In this document: positions 11,804 to 21,919 of the stretch, one piece after another
How the letters are laid out: each line of letters begins with the position of its first letter
How positions within the stretch are numbered: the first letter of the stretch is position 1
From: Phialocephala subalpina
Lineage: Eukaryota; Ascomycota; Leotiomycetes; Helotiales; Mollisiaceae
NCBI GenBank assembly: GCA_900073065.1
Contig: FJOG01000002.1
Location: forward strand, 2,870,460 to 2,934,459
Direction of reading: 5' to 3'
Length of the DNA stretch: 64,000 nucleotides
The notes under the pieces: generated by a model
Seen by the model: only the letters and a program-made list of their open reading frames with translations
What the model was told of the DNA's origin: nothing
The model's database searches: none
Translations under genes and position numbers: made by a program

Positions 11804-12420
11804 TTTTCACTGCATCGTCTATCATGCTGTGAGTTAAGTGGCATACCGAGTCAATATATGTCCGGCTCGAAGCGTCCTGGAGTCGATGATCCACAGCAGA
11901 TGAATCCTTCCGCAAGTCAAGTCCTTGGATTCTGCAAGCTCCCGATCCCGTGTAACCTTATTCCGCCCAATGGCCTTTGCTTTGCTTGGCGATCCAATCA
12001 TCACAAGTCTCGGGATATTTCAGTGGCTGCCAGGCGATGCAGTGTGATTCAAATCTTAGGAGCTTTGTCCTTTCTCCACAAATGACTTTGCGGTCTTCGA
12101 CTGCAAAAGAACCTGTGCACCAACGCCATGCAATTTGTTTTTCTTTCCCTCAACGTCAAGGTGCATAATTGATTCTTCGGGTTCAAGCAGTCGAGCGTTC
12201 TTTTGAGTAATGCTTTTAGTTGAACGCGGCAGGTCCACATGCATGGTGTGTAACACTGCAGGGTCTCTCTGGCTGGGAAGAGCTACTAAAGGTGGGCGGC
12301 TGCTCGAAGGATATTTTTGACACCGTTTATCTTACGACTTTTAAGTCTTGACGATCTGCTCTGCCGTTGAGATCACTTCAGACTTCAAGTAAGAGGTCAA
12401 GGTGGCCCAGGCCCAATCTC
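11804..12420. other. Intergenic, upstream of receptor-like gene
   Basis: No coding signal found. The last hundred bases may be promoter and leader for the gene starting at 12421. Confidence 0.4.
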
Positions 12421-14608
12421 ATGTCGGACATAACTGTGCCGATCAAAGAGCCAAAGGCTGGCACCATTGTCTCTGTTGTCATATCTTTAGTGTCGATAGG
12501 AGCGTTGTCAGTATGTCTATGTAGGTCTCCTATCCCTCTCGAGACTTTCACTCATCACTTCTAGCCCGGCGAGTTCAAAACGTCCGGAATTGGTCAAGAT
12601 TACCCCTCGTTTGTTGGTGTAAGTATCTTTGCCTTATCTCTTGTGTTTTTACTAACCGTTCAAGTAATTATTGTCATCTATGTTGACTCAATAAGCTTTG
12701 CGTCTGGGACGGCAATCTTATCAAATGGGTTTGGAATCGATAGTTCGCAGTCGATCTGCTCAAACGCGTTGTTGCTATGCTTGGGCTGTTATGTGAGAAC
12801 CCCAACATCTTCCTTGTGCCCAAGCTTGCTGTTATCCATTCAATATTGATGTTCGAAATTGCTGACTTTCTTCTCTCGAAGATGACGACAAAAGTAAGTC
12901 TTTTGTCCTGATACCCCGCTGCGATAGCTTACATCTTTCTAGGTGGTACGTTTCAACCAGAGATGATGTTGGGTTCGAGTCACCTAACGGTTGAAGTTTA
13001 TATACTTTTTCCTTGTTGAACGAGCAGTGAGTCCATCAGAGTCTGATATCCTAGTATATAACAAGATCTAATGCTTGATTCAGTTCATCATTCGAAGAAG
13101 TTCAAAACCAAGACTGAAGGATACTCTGTATTTATTTAATTCGTTTGGCATGCTGAGTAGGTTCTGCTCCATGTGATAACTTTATTGTTACTGACGCGAG
13201 CTTTAGTTCCATACTGCGTCGTGATTGCCCTGAATTTCTACTTGTAAGTCATAATTTCTCGTCTTGACTCGGAAGCAGGACAAAAGTTCAAGTGTATGAC
13301 TGGGATGCAACATTTCTCTCCTCAGGTTGGATGCAAAATTAATGGAGATGAAGGACGGCACCCCAGGAACCAATGCTGACCAAAATTTGCTCAACAGTCG
13401 TTTCGCCGTTTGGAAGGACGGTAGCTGCCGGATCGGTATGAAGAGAGTAGCCATGATCCCACTCATTGGCTTCGACATCTTAGTCAACGTAAGTGTGATC
13501 ACCCCAAACATTTACGCGTGCTCACAACAACAGGTTTACCTCACATCCCTCTTCCTCATTCCTCTTCGCTGTAAGTCCTTCCCTCCCTAACTCCCATCGC
13601 GTCATCTCACTAATGGTTGCAGCTCTCTACTCCTACAAAAACAACCGAAACTCCCAAGCCCGAACCGTCGCACTCCGCACCTTCATCGGAAGCTGCTGCA
13701 CCCTGGTTTCTAGCGTGGTGCATGTATTCCCCCGTCGGTGTGCTTGCCTCTTGGGCTAATGGGTCACAGAAATCTTACTGTTGTGATGGTGCTGAACGGT
13801 GAACCGGGATGGATTTGTTTGATATGTTGTAATATCGATAGTTCAGTCTCCCTCTTCCTTTCCTCTGCCCTCCCAACCAATTGTCCTTCACTCAATCCAA
13901 ACAAACAATCGCTGATTTGCGGCACTTTGTGTTCATCGGAAGCTGCTGCACCCTGGTTTCTAGCGTGGTGCATGTATTCCCCCGTCGGTGTGCTTGCCTC
14001 TTGGGCTAATGGGTCACAGAAATCTTACTGTTGTGATGGTGCTGAACGGTGAACCGGGATGGATTTGTTTGATATGTTGTAATATCGATAGTTCAGTCTC
14101 CCTCTTCCTTTCCTCTGCCCTCCCAACCAATTGTCCTTCACTCAATCCAAACAAACAATCGCTGATTTGCGGCACTTTGTGAGATATCGAAGCCTACGAA
14201 CTAGGATTACGGGAATGGGGCTTGGGAGGTGGTTTGGGTGGGAAAGGAGTGGTGGGCGTTACGACAAGAGTAGTCGGTGGTGTAGGAACAGGGACGGGAG
14301 TTGGTGATAGCGGGGATGAGGAGGAGGGTATGGAGGAGTTGAGAAGGATTGAGAGTTTACCGCCGGGGGTGGTGAGTGTTGAGACTAGGACTGTGCAGGT
14401 TCTTGGTTCGGGAGAGAATTTGGATTTGGAAGTTGGTATGAGGGGTGGAATTGGGGATTTGAAGAAGCACGCGATTGAGGAGGTTGAGAGTGTGGTGAGT
14501 TTAGATGAGGATGGGAGGATAGTTGAGAAAGATTTAGAGAGGACGGAGAGTAAATGCGATGGGGAGAGGCAAAGTACTGAGGACTTATTTCCAAAGGCGA
14601 AGGAATGA
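12421..14608 (+). CDS. Seven-TM receptor-like fungal membrane protein, many introns, disrupted by tandem duplication
   Basis: Exons can be chained from 12421: 12421..12510, 12565..12616, 12665..12792, 12882..12893 (four codons), a possible three-base exon 12943..12945, then pieces around 13010-13040, 13082-13155, 13206-13241, 13326-13488, 13534-13570 and 13622-13711. They read as a membrane protein with motifs I recall from an unnamed GPCR-like family of Leotiomycetes and Sordariomycetes: CLGCYMTTK, FIYFFLVERA, FNSFGML-PYCVV, RIGMKRVAMIPLIGFD, and then LNGEPGWICLICCN. The last exon joint needs a GC-type donor (GT|GCATGT) to keep frame. An exact 250-bp duplication (13682..14181) doubles that intron and exon. 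The Gly/Glu-rich tail (14183..14608) stays open and is likely the cytosolic C-terminus. The joint between the last TM exon and the tail is unresolved. The first ATG and the 2nd donor (GTGTAA) are best guesses. Confidence 0.6.
13682..14181. repeat. Exact 250-bp tandem duplication (2 copies)
   Basis: Bases 13682..13931 are followed immediately by an identical second copy at 13932..14181; I found no mismatch by eye. Each copy starts TTCATCGGAAGCTGC and ends GCACTTTGTG. The unit includes the end of one exon, a whole short intron (with GGGCTAAT branch and CACAG acceptor) and the following exon of the receptor-like gene. 250 is not a multiple of three, so reading through both copies shifts frame; splicing from the first-copy donor to the second-copy acceptor would restore a single copy. 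Either a very recent duplication or an assembly artefact. Confidence 0.95.
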
Positions 14609-15264
14609 GGTGGAATCTGAACATGGATTTAAGATGCGGTGTTTGGGATGGAGTTCTTGGTTCGGGATGGGAGGGAAAGGTAACATATAATATAACATTA
14701 TATCTAGTACTGTAATGAATATCGAAATGATAATGTCAAAAGTACTTCAAACTTTGTCGTACCTGTTTCTTCATCTCTCTGCATGTTGTGTACCACTGTA
14801 CCTGACCTTGACACAACGCAACAAGAGGCGGACTGCATGCTCCGACTTGATCGAGACTTCTGTGCTCGTAGGCTCGTAGCACTGCCGATAGTGTGCAGCA
14901 AGCCAAGGGAGGCACCGCTTCCGAGTCTGGGTTGCATAGCCGACTCGGCTGGCATAGCCTATGACATCCCAAAGATCGTGAAGTATCGCGATGATTAATC
15001 AGCTTGCGTTCGTCCCAAGCATTTGATCAATCACCTGAACTTGCGACGGTATTTTCTTCGTCGTCCGAGGAGATGGAATGAAAGTGAAAATTTCATGAGA
15101 CGGAAGCAAAGCTTACTCTGAGGAAATCAAGAAATATATGTAAAGTTATGTACGAAAGCTTAGCTGAATAACAATAACTCAACCCCCCTCTTCATTCAAA
15201 TCAATCCCACTGAGAGCATTGATTAATCGGGCCCTCACCTCGTCGTCAAATCCCGACAACCAAA
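14609..15264. other. Intergenic between receptor-like gene and MDR reductase
   Basis: No gene seen. The final 100 bases are CA/TC-rich, consistent with the leader of the gene at 15265. Confidence 0.45.
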
Positions 15265-16263
15265 ATGGAGCAACAGAGCCCACTCCAAACCACGATGAAA
15301 GCGATCACCATCCCTTCTCCGTCGACATACGTCCCTTCTGATCCAACAACCATCACCTCCACCTCTATCCCTGTCCCCAAGTCGTCACCCTCCCAAGCGC
15401 TTGTCAAGATACACGCAGCAGCCATCAGTCCCCAAGAACTAACCTGGCCCACCACCTCCTATCCTCAACCCCGGATCCCAGCCCACGATATCTCGGGAAC
15501 CATCATTTCCTCCCCTTCATCCTCAAGCTTCAAACTCGGAGACAAAGTCTTCGCCCTCCTAGACTTCAAATCCCAAGGAGGAATGGCAGAATATGCTATT
15601 GCCGACGAAAACTTGATTTGTAAAGTGCCGGATGGAGTGAGCATGGAAGAGGCAGCGAGCTTGCCGAGAGCGAGTTTAACAGCTTGGCAAGGATTGCAGT
15701 GGGTAGAGAAGGGGATGAGGGTTCTGATTACTGGGGCGAGTGGTGCGGTTGGAAGGATGGGTGTTCAGATTGCTAGAATTCGTGTTGGAGAGATGGGGAA
15801 GGTGATTGCGCTTGGTGGGAAGGGAGTCGAATCGCTGAAGGATATGGGTGCTGATGTGGTTGTGAATTATCGGGACGTTGAGAATTGGGATGATTTGGTG
15901 GAAGAAGGGGGCATGGTAGATGGTGTCTTTGATTGTGTCGGCGGCCAGACACTAGAGAGAGTCGAGAATTTGGTGAAGAAAGGAGGTTGGGTGGTAACCG
16001 TTGCGAGTCCACCTCCTAGTTGGGCGAAAAGAGGCGATGAGGGATGGGGAGTCGTTGAAGAGAATAGAGTGAAGAAATACTTTTTCATTGTTGAGGAGAG
16101 TGGTGAGATGTTGAAAGAGATTGGCGAGTTGGTAAAGGCTGGGAAGTTGAAGTCGAGTGTGGCGTTTAGTGTTGAGGGGTTGACGGGGGAGAATGTGAGG
16201 GAGGCTTGGAGTAAGGGGTTGAGAGGGGGATTGGCGGGGTCGGCGGTCATTAAGGTGCTATAG
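15265..16263 (+). CDS. MDR-family NAD(P)H-dependent reductase (quinone oxidoreductase/zeta-crystallin type)
   Basis: A single-exon gene of 332 residues, start context CAAAATGG; an alternative start is Met11 at 15295. The N-terminal GroES-like domain covers about residues 10-140 (KIHAAAISPQELTW, then PAHDISGTI and LGDKVFALL). The Rossmann domain carries the cofactor motif LITGASGAVG (about 154-163). There are no zinc-binding cysteines of classical alcohol dehydrogenases, so it belongs to the zinc-free quinone-reductase-like branch that reduces quinones or activated double bonds with NADPH. Length is normal for the family. Codon use changes from C-rich to G-rich in the second half, as in several neighbours. 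A degraded copy of its last codons and 3' flank lies just downstream (16365..16450). Substrate cannot be told from sequence. Confidence 0.88.
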   Translation: MEQQSPLQTTMKAITIPSPSTYVPSDPTTITSTSIPVPKSSPSQALVKIHAAAISPQELTWPTTSYPQPRIPAHDISGTIISSPSSSSFKLGDKVFALLDFKSQGGMAEYAIADENLICKVPDGVSMEEAASLPRASLTAWQGLQWVEKGMRVLITGASGAVGRMGVQIARIRVGEMGKVIALGGKGVESLKDMGADVVVNYRDVENWDDLVEEGGMVDGVFDCVGGQTLERVENLVKKGGWVVTVASPPPSWAKRGDEGWGVVEENRVKKYFFIVEESGEMLKEIGELVKAGKLKSSVAFSVEGLTGENVREAWSKGLRGGLAGSAVIKVL

Positions 16264-16364
16264 TGGAATACTGAAGACGCTTTGAAATACTAGAAATATG
16301 TGTATTCGGCATGACTTGAATAGGGGCCTCAAAGATGTTCGAGAAGCTCAAAACAGAGGACTGA

Positions 16365-16450
16365 GAAGAGTTTGGCTGGGTCGGCGGTGGTTAGGGTGCG
16401 ATAAGTGCAATGTGCAGGGCGAGTTGAGATGCTGGAAAATATATGCTTCG
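16365..16450 (+). repeat. Relic duplicate of the MDR gene 3' end
   Basis: The segment TTTGGCTGGGTCGGCGGT, and about 85 bases around it, aligns with the MDR gene end and its 3' flank (about 16228..16312) with scattered substitutions. It preserves the encoded LAGSAV(V/I)(K/R)V and a stop at the same place. Similarity continues past the stop into the flank (GAAATACTAGAAATATG versus GAGATGCTGGAAAATAT). This is an old local tandem duplication; the copy has no start and is not a gene. Confidence 0.65.
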
Positions 16451-16493
16451 TGAAAATGCTTCGAAGAATGCTTCCCTCTAGAGGTTGCGCTCT

Positions 16494-17312
16494 CTATTCA
16501 GAGTCCGTGTTGGTGGAATAAGATGCGAAGCTTCCTCTCGTTCCTCGACTCCCTTTCCCCCCAGCTTTCTTCTCCGAATTGCGCTTCTTTGCAATATCTT
16601 GATGCCGAACCTCGATGTCCCAACCTGTCCAGGACATCCGAGAAAGTTCTTCAACCATAGCAACGCTTCTATGCCTTCCCATAGCGCAAACTATGCCTAC
16701 TCTTAGCTCCAGCCCACTAAAATCCTGCTCAGTGTAAACTCTTCGGTAGCCCGACTCATCCTCGTCTTCCTCTTCTTGGATGTCTTGGATGTCTCCATTA
16801 ACAGCCGGTTCCTCTTGCTCGTAAGGCAGTTTCTCCTTTTTCTCAGCTTCCGGCACCTCATCAGGGTCAACCTTCAGAACCTCCTTCTTCTCATGCTTGG
16901 CAATTAGGTCCTCCATAGCCACCGTGATCTCCTCTCGAATCTCATCGCGACGAGCCAAGAAGGCCGGATCAGCTTCCATCCATTCTTGAAGCCGTTTAGA
17001 AGTCCCCGTATTGTGATCCCGGATCCGCTTCGGAGGGTTGGGAAGATTCCTCAGGTCGAACCTTAGTTGCGGAGGAGGGTTCAGGTGGTGTGAGTGAGCA
17101 TGGGATATAAGGTACAGCTTCGGGAGGTCGTTCTCGGGAAGTTCATTCTGAGCATTGTCAGATAACTCGTCAGGGGATTCGACTTCTTCTTGTATGGATG
17201 ACATGAGGAGTTGGTTGGATGAGGGGGCTGATGTTCGGTTCGCATGCGGGGTTTTGGAGGCGTTGGAACAAAGACGCACGGCTGCTATTATTGGAAACAC
17301 AAGCGAGTCCAT
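16494..17312 (-). CDS. Acidic protein with C-terminal RapZ-C-like domain
   Basis: A single-exon frame of 272 residues; a second candidate start is Met37 (17204), where the sequence becomes polar (MSSIQEEVESPDEL). The first recognisable block is YLISHAHSHHL, then FDLRNLPNPPKRIR, and later VGIVCAMGRHRSVAMVEEL. The pair 'D(L/V)R.LPNP' and 'G.t.G.HRSV.(v/m)ve.L' defines the C-terminal domain of bacterial RapZ (formerly YhbJ), which binds glucosamine-6-phosphate and RNase-related partners. The two halves are separated here by about 100 residues of charged, Glu-rich linker. The RapZ P-loop kinase domain is absent, as expected for the fungal stand-alone form. The role in fungi is unknown to me. The 3' end is 230 bp from the convergent MDR gene. 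Confidence 0.72.
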   Translation of the reverse strand: MDSLVFPIIAAVRLCSNASKTPHANRTSAPSSNQLLMSSIQEEVESPDELSDNAQNELPENDLPKLYLISHAHSHHLNPPPQLRFDLRNLPNPPKRIRDHNTGTSKRLQEWMEADPAFLARRDEIREEITVAMEDLIAKHEKKEVLKVDPDEVPEAEKKEKLPYEQEEPAVNGDIQDIQEEEDEDESGYRRVYTEQDFSGLELRVGIVCAMGRHRSVAMVEELSRMSWTGWDIEVRHQDIAKKRNSEKKAGGKGSRGTRGSFASYSTNTDSE

Positions 17313-17763
17313 TCAAACCAAACCGTTTAGATTCTCTTGATAAAGGAGCGTCTGCCGTATAATAAACACACCCCTGCGAACTCGGCTGGACAAAGCGTTC
17401 TTCCAATTTCATTCCACCCAATCAAAGGAATCTGTATACGGGAAATCTTTTTACGGGCGCCACGTCCTCATAATCCCCCTTTCCTGTATCTCACCCCTTG
17501 GCAGCTTCGAGGCAGCCCTTGAATTGTTCAATCAAGTGCTTTCAAATACGGAAACGCTGAGATTGCGCCCGATATGGACACGGCCTGGCTATCTGATCGT
17601 TGGTGATTATGGAAGACGAATACGCTCTACGGGAGGCGCAGTGCTTGAAGCCATGTTTTATGAACGAGATGTTCCAGCCAGACTTGTTTTCTTTATCGTA
17701 TCATCACGTCTTCTTCAAGCTGTGATTCTTGTATTTCGGGTTTATCGCACTCTGTTTCTCAAA

Positions 17764-19017
17764 ATGCCTTCAATTGCACGCGCCGCCATGGATCAAGTGG
17801 TCGAGGTCCTTCTCTCTCGAGCCGTCAGTGGAAAGAACTGCACAAAGGATACGTGCAGTGTCAAGGACTCCGTATATGGGTATTATCCGTCGAAACCCGT
17901 CAATATTATACTTGTCGCGATATTTGCCATTTCGATGTTCGCACATTTCTACCAAGGCATCAGATCGAAATCATGGACTTTCCTCGTTGCTCTGGGTATT
18001 GGGACATTTGGAGAAGCCGTTGGTATGTAGGGCATGGTGAAGCTGTATGGGCATTCAGTTGACAATGTGCAGGTTATGTTGGGCGCATTTTACTACGGAG
18101 TGATCCATTCAGCAAAGCATAGTATGTTGCCCGAACGAGAGAGAAGCTAAGATATGGTTGTTGATGTTCTCGAATAGCCTTGGAATACAACTGGTCTGTC
18201 TTACAGTGGCACCTGCGTTCATCGCTGGAGGCATATACCTCACCTTAAAGCATCTGTAAGTTATCCATCCTGTACTTCTTCTGCATCACAACCGAGGAGA
18301 CCGCGTTCTTTCAAGTTGCCCTACAAGCATGCCACTGTCTGACAGGCAAAACAGTATCATCGTCTATGGATCCCAATTCTCTCGTATCACACCAAAATGG
18401 TATACACGAATCTTCATCTCTTGCGATATTGCTAGTATCCTCATTCAAAGGTAACATCCCACCAATTACTTTTAGCTAGTCCCCTCTTAGCTTCACTCTA
18501 TGAGATTCCTTGACTGGTCCCAAGCTAACACTCCAATAGTGCAGGAGCAGTCATGGCATCCAAAGGCACCGCTTCCAGTGTCTCTGCTGGCAACAACACC
18601 ATGATGGTCGGACTCGTCTTCCAAGTTGTCACCCTCGCCGTCTTCGGAGTGATGGCCGTTGACGTCTTCTTCCGCATCCGCGGCCATCGCGGCGAATTCA
18701 CCCAATCCGCCGAAAACCTGCGAGCCTCCAAACGATTCAAAGGACTCATGATCGCCATCGTTATCGCCTATATCACCATCGAGATTCGATGCCTCTACAG
18801 AATTGCTGAGATGGCTGGTGGATGGAAGAATCCCATTATGCAGGATCAGGTTGCTTTTATTATCTTGGATGGAGTGATGTGTGCAATAGCTGTTGTGGCT
18901 TTGAATATCTTCCATCCCGGATTCTTATTTGAGCAGAGTTATGCGACGTTGAAGGCGGAGGGGATGCAGTATAGTGAGGAGATGGCTACTACTACGTTTT
19001 CGAATACTAAAAAGTGA
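17764..19017 (+). CDS. RTA1-family seven-TM protein (five exons)
   Basis: Exons 17764..18022, 18073..18121, 18178..18255, 18355..18450 and 18540..19017 all join in phase and give 319 residues. Start ATG has a good context (TCAAAATGC); upstream the frame is open but not protein-like. The extracellular N-terminus has a Cys pair (CTKDTC). Seven hydrophobic helices follow. RTA1-type motifs are GTFGEAVGYVGR, VAPAFIAGGIYLTLK and a C-terminal FIILDGVMCAIAVVALNIFHPG, matching the late signature of the gene at 9557 but with five exons instead of two. Family members act at the plasma membrane in lipid-related resistance and long-chain base export. The short cytosolic tail lacks the Lys/Glu helix of the first copy. 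It is oriented head-to-head with the RapZ-C-like gene (start 17204 or 17312), sharing about 450-560 bp of upstream DNA. Confidence 0.88.
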
Positions 19018-20689
19018 GGGTTCGTGGTGCTTGGAGTCGAAGGACTGGGGAAATTGTTGGCGGGGAGGGGTGGGCGAAGAAATGGGTCTCGAAGTGCTCC
19101 GGGAATGATATCAGCTGAAGATAATACATAGGGAAGGAGTTGTACAAGCCATGTATGGCGGTCGCGGTCATTGGCAGAGGTTGTGGTTGGGTTGCTTGGG
19201 TATTGCTTTACGTGTCTGGGAAGGTAATTGGCGAACGGGCATTGAGATATGGATAGAAGATCTACGAAAACTGTAATCGACACTCGACATTTAGCTTTCT
19301 TTAGATAAACTTATAGATGCTTTCAAGTACAGACTTTCTTGCTACGACTCTACTCTTCCAGATTGAGGTCCTAATATAGACGGATTGTGTTACCGTTCCC
19401 CCCTCCTCTCGAAAGCAAACCCTTCTACAACTAGGGCTTCTTACACCGGCATCCCTCGGGATGCCGATGGTTCTTTTGCATTTTTCGCCATCCTCCTATT
19501 TTTGGAGTTTTTGAATTCTTTTCTTGCGCGTGAGTATCGTTGCGCGTTTTGGGCGCAAGTTAGGGGGGAATACGCGAGGGGGTCGCAAGCGAGTAGATGT
19601 CTGGTCTGAGAAAGAGATCTGAATCTGGAAATACTTTTTATTTCTCGCGTATCCATTGATATCTACGGATGTTAGATGGGCTGGGCGGATTTTGATGCTT
19701 GAGCAGCGAAATTTCTGGGAAGGAAGATGATTTCGAGGGGGGTGGGTTGCTCCTTCTCCCAACGTCGAACGATGCCTCTCACTTGAGGCAGCTTGATGTG
19801 CCACATTGCCGACCAACTTCCGAACATGGAGGCAATGAAGGAGAGGAACTTCGTGTCGCAGCTTGAGGTGCGTCAAGGTGCTCCTGTGCTCCTCCTTCAA
19901 TGGTCAAGTGACGCATGCCACTTACTTGACGCTCCCAATTAAATCTCGCCTCACTCCTCGAGCATGACCCACTCCTCCTCACACCACGGCTCGTCAGAAT
20001 CGTATGCACTTCATGATTGAGTATCCATGTTGGAGACTATGATGCCAGTGGATGCATCAGAGCTGTCCTGTCATGGAGTCGCAATCAACTCGGTTCCTTG
20101 AAGTCTACGTACATTTGAGGTACTGCATCTATCATCCCGGGAGTAAGAGTTCTCATTTGGACGTTCGGTGCTGAGAAGCGCCAAAATAAGTTTGAGAGAA
20201 GAAGAGGAATGAGGCGAGAAGACGAATTCGAGAGGGGGGCTTATACTCGCGCTAGTGATGACGTTCCTTCCTCAAACGTCGTCGAGCGATTCACTTTCGC
20301 TGTCTGCTTCAGAGGACGTAGTGCTTCCTCACAGGGAAACGACGAGGCGTGACGCTGAGTCCCTTCTTATTCAGCGTCAAGTGACGCGCCTCTCATTCTG
20401 ACTTGCGTTTCGAACTCATGGGTCACTGCGACTCTCCCAACACTTGCAGCGATTTCACCCCGCAGTGTGATGCCTTTTGTTTTCTCGTCCACATCAATTG
20501 AACGTATCGCTCAAGATCAAGTGATCAAATGGGTAGCAATTAAGTAGCAGCAGTAGCTGTGAAGGGGAATTTCGCTCGCCAGTCTGACCTTCATATTTAG
20601 TCAATTTACACAGAAGGATTGAGATGCAACTTTCATTTGCTAACTCATACCTGAGTCTTCCCTTGCAGCCCGCGCACACCTAGTACCTT
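19018..20689. other. Gene-free stretch with weak internal repeats
   Basis: No supported gene. Two blocks, about 19728..19925 and 20210..20400, share short phrases in the same order (TTCGAGGGGGG, an ACGTCGA.CGAT motif, GTCAAGTGACGC), so they look like an old direct duplication about 490 bp apart. A perfect short inverted repeat GGCATCC-CTCG-GGATGCC sits near 19448. Confidence 0.35.
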
Positions 20690-21919
20690 TATACTCGGTT
20701 ACACTTCTCCAGCCTAGCGTGCTATATGGAACCATGGTATGTAAGACTGTCGCAGTCCTAGCCATCAGCACCTTTGGTGACTCCTTCTTCCGCCCAGGCC
20801 ATGTCAGCGTCCTCATACTATCCTTCAACTCCTGCATGAAAGACTAAGCTCCATACGAATCATCGTCCTCATGATACTTTTCTTCTTCATCGAGTATTTC
20901 ATACGACATCCAACCACGACGGCCCTCCTTCCACCTAACACGACGATCTCTTGACAACCATCATTATCGGGACGTCTGGAGTCGAATACAAACATATTCA
21001 CCTCGTTGCTCATTACCCCGACTGAATGGACAGCGGTTTATTCGGAGAATAGGGCGCGGTTGTCACGTTCAGCAAGCAAGACAATGTCTAGATGTGGGTT
21101 GTAGTATGCCAGACTCGGACCTTTCTTCTCCTTCAGGACCGACATTTGCTTCATTGCAAGGACCCGGGCAGTCGATGAAACATGCAACAGAGAAGGAACT
21201 TGTCGCTTCATGACAGTCGTGTCCTCTCTCCCCCTCCCTCCAACTCCTTCGAGCTCGATGATCCGCGGTACAGTGATAGCATAGTCCCAGACTCGGGTTT
21301 GAAGCTCCACAGGCAATTGTGGAAATCGAGTGAATTTCTGAAGTAGGTTCCTTTCGACAGCCATAAGCTCGATCACTGGAGGTTGCCCAGACTTCGGAAA
21401 ATTGTCGACATGAAGCTTTCGCACAGCTTGATGCAACTGTCTAGCAGCTAGTCGAGCTTGCTTAAATCGATCAGTCTCCTGCTCAGGGGTCGTCTCAATT
21501 GGCACAAGATTGACCTCAGCCATATCGTCGTCATTCCCAATCACCAGGGCGACCTTTTCTAGGCCTTTTATCCAAACGTCCACGATCTCAGTCGCGCATT
21601 GCTCGACCATTGGGAAATAACCATCCTCGACGAATCTGTCATGTCTTGGCTTTCTGATCCATGCCATCGGAGCTGGATTGACATCCGGCGGAGATGGAGT
21701 TCATACTCTTCTCAGCAGCTCATCAACGACCTCCTGATCAGGAACTCTGTCCATCGTAACAGCCATGATATCCACAGCCAATGTCCGTGTCACAGCTAGC
21801 GGCTGGGTATCCACTCTCCAGTCTCGGCATCTGATATTGAATGCGCATCCATTTCGATAGCTCTCCTTTCTTCGATATGTTATGTCAATATGGTGAATGT
21901 TACAATGAGTTACATTCAA
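20690..21919 (-). pseudogene. Fragmented 2EXR-domain gene(s), minus strand
   Basis: One frame runs from 21919 to 21038, open except for a TGA at 21701..21703. Its first part (TRTLAVDI.AVTMDRVPDQ, then LEKVALVIGNDD, then PPVIELMAVERN) reads like the middle and C-terminal half of a fungal 2EXR protein. It is followed without a break by a new 2EXR beginning, FTRFPQLPVELQTRVWDYA, with PSLLHVSSTAR after it. The frame stops at 21038, but downstream, in another frame, RRGWMSYEILDEEEKYHEDD and QELKDSMRTLTWPGRK look like the missing tail, split by a TAG at 20844..20846. The order C-half then N-half implies rearrangement of at least two copies. 2EXR proteins are expanded in Leotiomycetes and have no known biochemical role. 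The 209-residue stretch 21667..21038 could still be expressed. Confidence 0.5.

Noticed and set aside
12950..12985. GGGTTCGAGTCACC resembling a tRNA T-loop
   Set aside because: No matching acceptor or anticodon stem around it; it lies in an intron of the receptor-like gene.
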